NCBI GenBank assembly: GCA_046345275.1
Contig: JBKDJY010000107.1
Coordinates: 1-8,311, forward strand
Direction: 5' to 3'
Length of the DNA stretch: 8,311 nt
From: UBA4416 sp046345275
Lineage (GTDB): Bacteria > Bacteroidota > Bacteroidia > B-17B0 > Aurantibacillaceae
Part shown: positions 6,916 to 8,311 of the stretch, one piece after another
Layout of the letters: each line of letters opens with the position of its first letter
How positions within the stretch are numbered: position 1 is the stretch's first letter
Notes under the pieces: generated by a model
What the model was told of the DNA's origin: nothing
What the model saw: the letters and a program-made list of their open reading frames with translations, nothing else
The model's database searches: none
Made by a program: the position numbers and the translations under genes

Positions 6916-7998
6916 ATGCTTAAAATCATCAAACAGTTTTTGACGGACTATAAAAAATACATGTTTAAGTACCGCAAAGGGTTTTATGTACTACCAGTTT
7001 TGATCAACTCACCCAACACAATGGTGCAAAGTTTTAAACACACTCCCTTTGTAAAATGGGATCCGAAAAAATGTAAGTTAAGTACTAATAATCCCTTTGT
7101 AGAATGCGATGCCTATTATATTGAAATAAGTGAGGGCTTGTGGTTTTATGCAAGTTTTTTAAATAGCAAAGCCAACTTGGAGTTTGTAGGATATTTAAAT
7201 GAAAACGAACCGAATGAGTATTATTGTTTTGGTTATAATTTAATTAAACATAACAGCGAAAAAAAAATTGCACTGCAAAGCAGTTTAAGTTACTCGGGTG
7301 GGGCGTGGAATTTTTTTAAGCCAAATCATAAACTTCACCATATCATTTTCAAAAATACTAATATAGAGTTTGCAGGCCTGTATATGTCTAAAAAATGGAT
7401 AAATGAAAATGTTGCTACAAACCATAAATATTTAAAGAGTAATTTAAATTTGTTTATGAACTCAAGTTCAACTTATAGTATATGGCCCGATGTAAATATT
7501 AATTCAAATTTTATTGAAAATGCTTTAGAGATTGCTAAATTAAGTGATGTAAAAAAAAGGAAACTTGAGTTAAACAATTTTGTAAACAATACGCTTGATT
7601 ACCTATTACATAATTATGACGTACAACACAATAACAAAAGCAATCTCATTAATGTTGACCCTGATTTACTAATAAAACTAAATAAGGTAGAGAAACGACT
7701 AAAAGATTGTTTGATAACCGAGTTTCCTGGGATAGAAACGTTGGCCGCTGAAATAAATATATCACCTGCCAAACTTAAAACTGATTTTAAAAATTACTTT
7801 GGTGATTCTATTTATCAGTACTACTTAGGTAAACAACTTTTATTTGCTAACGATTTACTTGCTATACATCACAAAAGCGTAGGCGAAACAGCAGATATTT
7901 TAGGTTATAAAAACATTGGAAAATTTACTGTAGCCTTTGAGAAAAAATTTGGTGTATTGCCATCCAAAATATTAAATAAGCACAATGGTACAATATAA
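6916..7998 (+). CDS. AraC-family transcriptional regulator with an unrecognised N-terminal domain
   Basis: The 360-residue product carries an AraC-type DNA-binding domain at its C-terminus (about 265-355). The first helix-turn-helix is around IETLAAEINISPAKLKTDFKNYFG (273-296). The second is SVGETADILGYKNIGKFTVAFEKKFGVLPS (321-350), including the conserved GY...F..AF.K.FG.LPS pattern of the family. Residues 1-240 should be the ligand-sensing or oligomerisation part. They show no cupin motif, transmembrane segment or receiver domain that can be recognised, but contain aromatic-rich strands (FVECDAYYIEISEGLWFYASF, cut here into 61-81). The gene is divergent from the large secreted-protein gene across 250 bases, so it may regulate that gene, which is inference from position only. 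ATG 6916 is chosen as the first in the open frame. Met16 is a possible later start. Confidence 0.85.
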   Translation: MLKIIKQFLTDYKKYMFKYRKGFYVLPVLINSPNTMVQSFKHTPFVKWDPKKCKLSTNNPFVECDAYYIEISEGLWFYASFLNSKANLEFVGYLNENEPNEYYCFGYNLIKHNSEKKIALQSSLSYSGGAWNFFKPNHKLHHIIFKNTNIEFAGLYMSKKWINENVATNHKYLKSNLNLFMNSSSTYSIWPDVNINSNFIENALEIAKLSDVKKRKLELNNFVNNTLDYLLHNYDVQHNNKSNLINVDPDLLIKLNKVEKRLKDCLITEFPGIETLAAEINISPAKLKTDFKNYFGDSIYQYYLGKQLLFANDLLAIHHKSVGETADILGYKNIGKFTVAFEKKFGVLPSKILNKHNGTI

Positions 7999-8091
7999 TG
8001 CAAACTTACTTCCTCACGTCAAGCAAAAAAGCATTAGATGAAAATAACTAAAATCTAAAATATTCTACATTCTATACTAAGAAAACTATTT

Positions 8092-8153
8092 ATTAGAATT
8101 CTAATCGCCTGTAAATCATCAATAAAGTTCGATAAATCCGATCCGTATGGTAC
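8092..8153 (-). repeat. 62-bp dispersed repeat, copy B
   Basis: This is the partner of 3240-3301, in direct orientation and 53/62 identical without gaps. Its first 14 bases (ATTAGAATTCTAAT, 8092-8105) are a perfect palindrome. Copy A has one mismatch there. On the - strand it reads VPYGSDLSNFIDDLQAIRIL, but a TAA stop stands immediately before the Val codon, so this copy cannot be part of a longer frame on that side. After the repeat the frame runs about 13 more residues, to a TAG, with no similarity to copy A. Confidence 0.75.
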
Positions 8154-8159
8154 TTAACT

Positions 8160-8176
8160 AGAGTCTGCTCAAAAAC
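8160..8176. mobile_element. Possible terminal inverted repeat of an insertion sequence
   Basis: The sequence AGAGTCTGCTCAAAAAC resembles the terminal repeats of some IS1182/IS5-like elements as remembered (GAGTCTGTTCAAAAA-type ends). The following 135 bases are non-coding, as expected of an element's leader before a transposase gene. No transposase or second end is in the window, so this is a weak call. Confidence 0.22.
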
Positions 8177-8311
8177 TAAAAATGCATGTAAAATCAACAC
8201 TTTTGAGACATTTTTCACATTTTATCTGCAAGTATAAAATGATATAATCTCAATAAAATAGTTTAAAAAGAGTGCGTTTGTTTGGGTCAGGTTAATTTTC
8301 TGGGGAGTAAT

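Larger units (their letters stand above)
7999..8311. other. Intergenic stretch to the window edge
   Basis: No convincing gene is seen in the 313 bases after the AraC stop. The stretch contains copy B of the 62-bp repeat (8092-8153) and a possible insertion-sequence tip starting near 8160. No hairpin with a T-run follows the AraC gene, so its terminator is not apparent. Confidence 0.5.

Noticed and set aside
7998..8051. 17-codon frame whose ATG overlaps the AraC stop (TAATG)
   Set aside because: It is too short and has no recognisable feature. The overlap alone is weak evidence.

Overview
The window is AT-rich and looks like Bacteroidota. It encodes a protein with a type IX secretion (T9SS) C-terminal sorting domain, a LytS/LytTR two-component pair of the Bacteroidota type, and A-rich leaders in front of start codons instead of Shine-Dalgarno sites. 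The exact lineage cannot be told from the sequence alone.

Left part (1-3057, all + strand): the 3' end of an unidentified gene overlaps by four bases (ATGA) a lipoprotein alpha/beta hydrolase of the prolyl-aminopeptidase (S33) type. Directly after the hydrolase stop, in the same frame, lies a second short open frame of 46 codons that may be a gene remnant. Next comes a LytS-type membrane histidine kinase whose stop codon overlaps (ATGA) the start of its LytTR response regulator. This pair is a self-contained sensor and transcription factor unit. Its targets are not visible.

Middle (3058-6665): a convergent intergenic region carries two strong hairpin terminators, one facing each way, and the first copy of a 62-bp repeat. 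The - strand then holds a 1079-residue secreted protein. In order it has a signal peptide, a seven-repeat RCC1-like propeller, a beta-rich middle, a putative Ig-like segment, an unrecognised domain and a T9SS sorting domain.

Right part (6666-8311): between the secreted protein and a divergent AraC-family regulator lie another hairpin and, just upstream of it on the - strand, about 29 codons that clearly read as the end of a second T9SS sorting domain with no gene attached. This is probably a relic of a lost paralogue. After the AraC gene comes the second copy of the 62-bp repeat and then a sequence that resembles the tip of an insertion sequence.

The two observations most worth following are the orphan sorting-domain tail and the 62-bp direct repeats. 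The repeats bracket the secreted-protein/AraC pair, and their differences fall mostly at third codon positions on the - strand, as if they descend from a protein-coding segment. No complete novel defence or mobile system is visible in this window.
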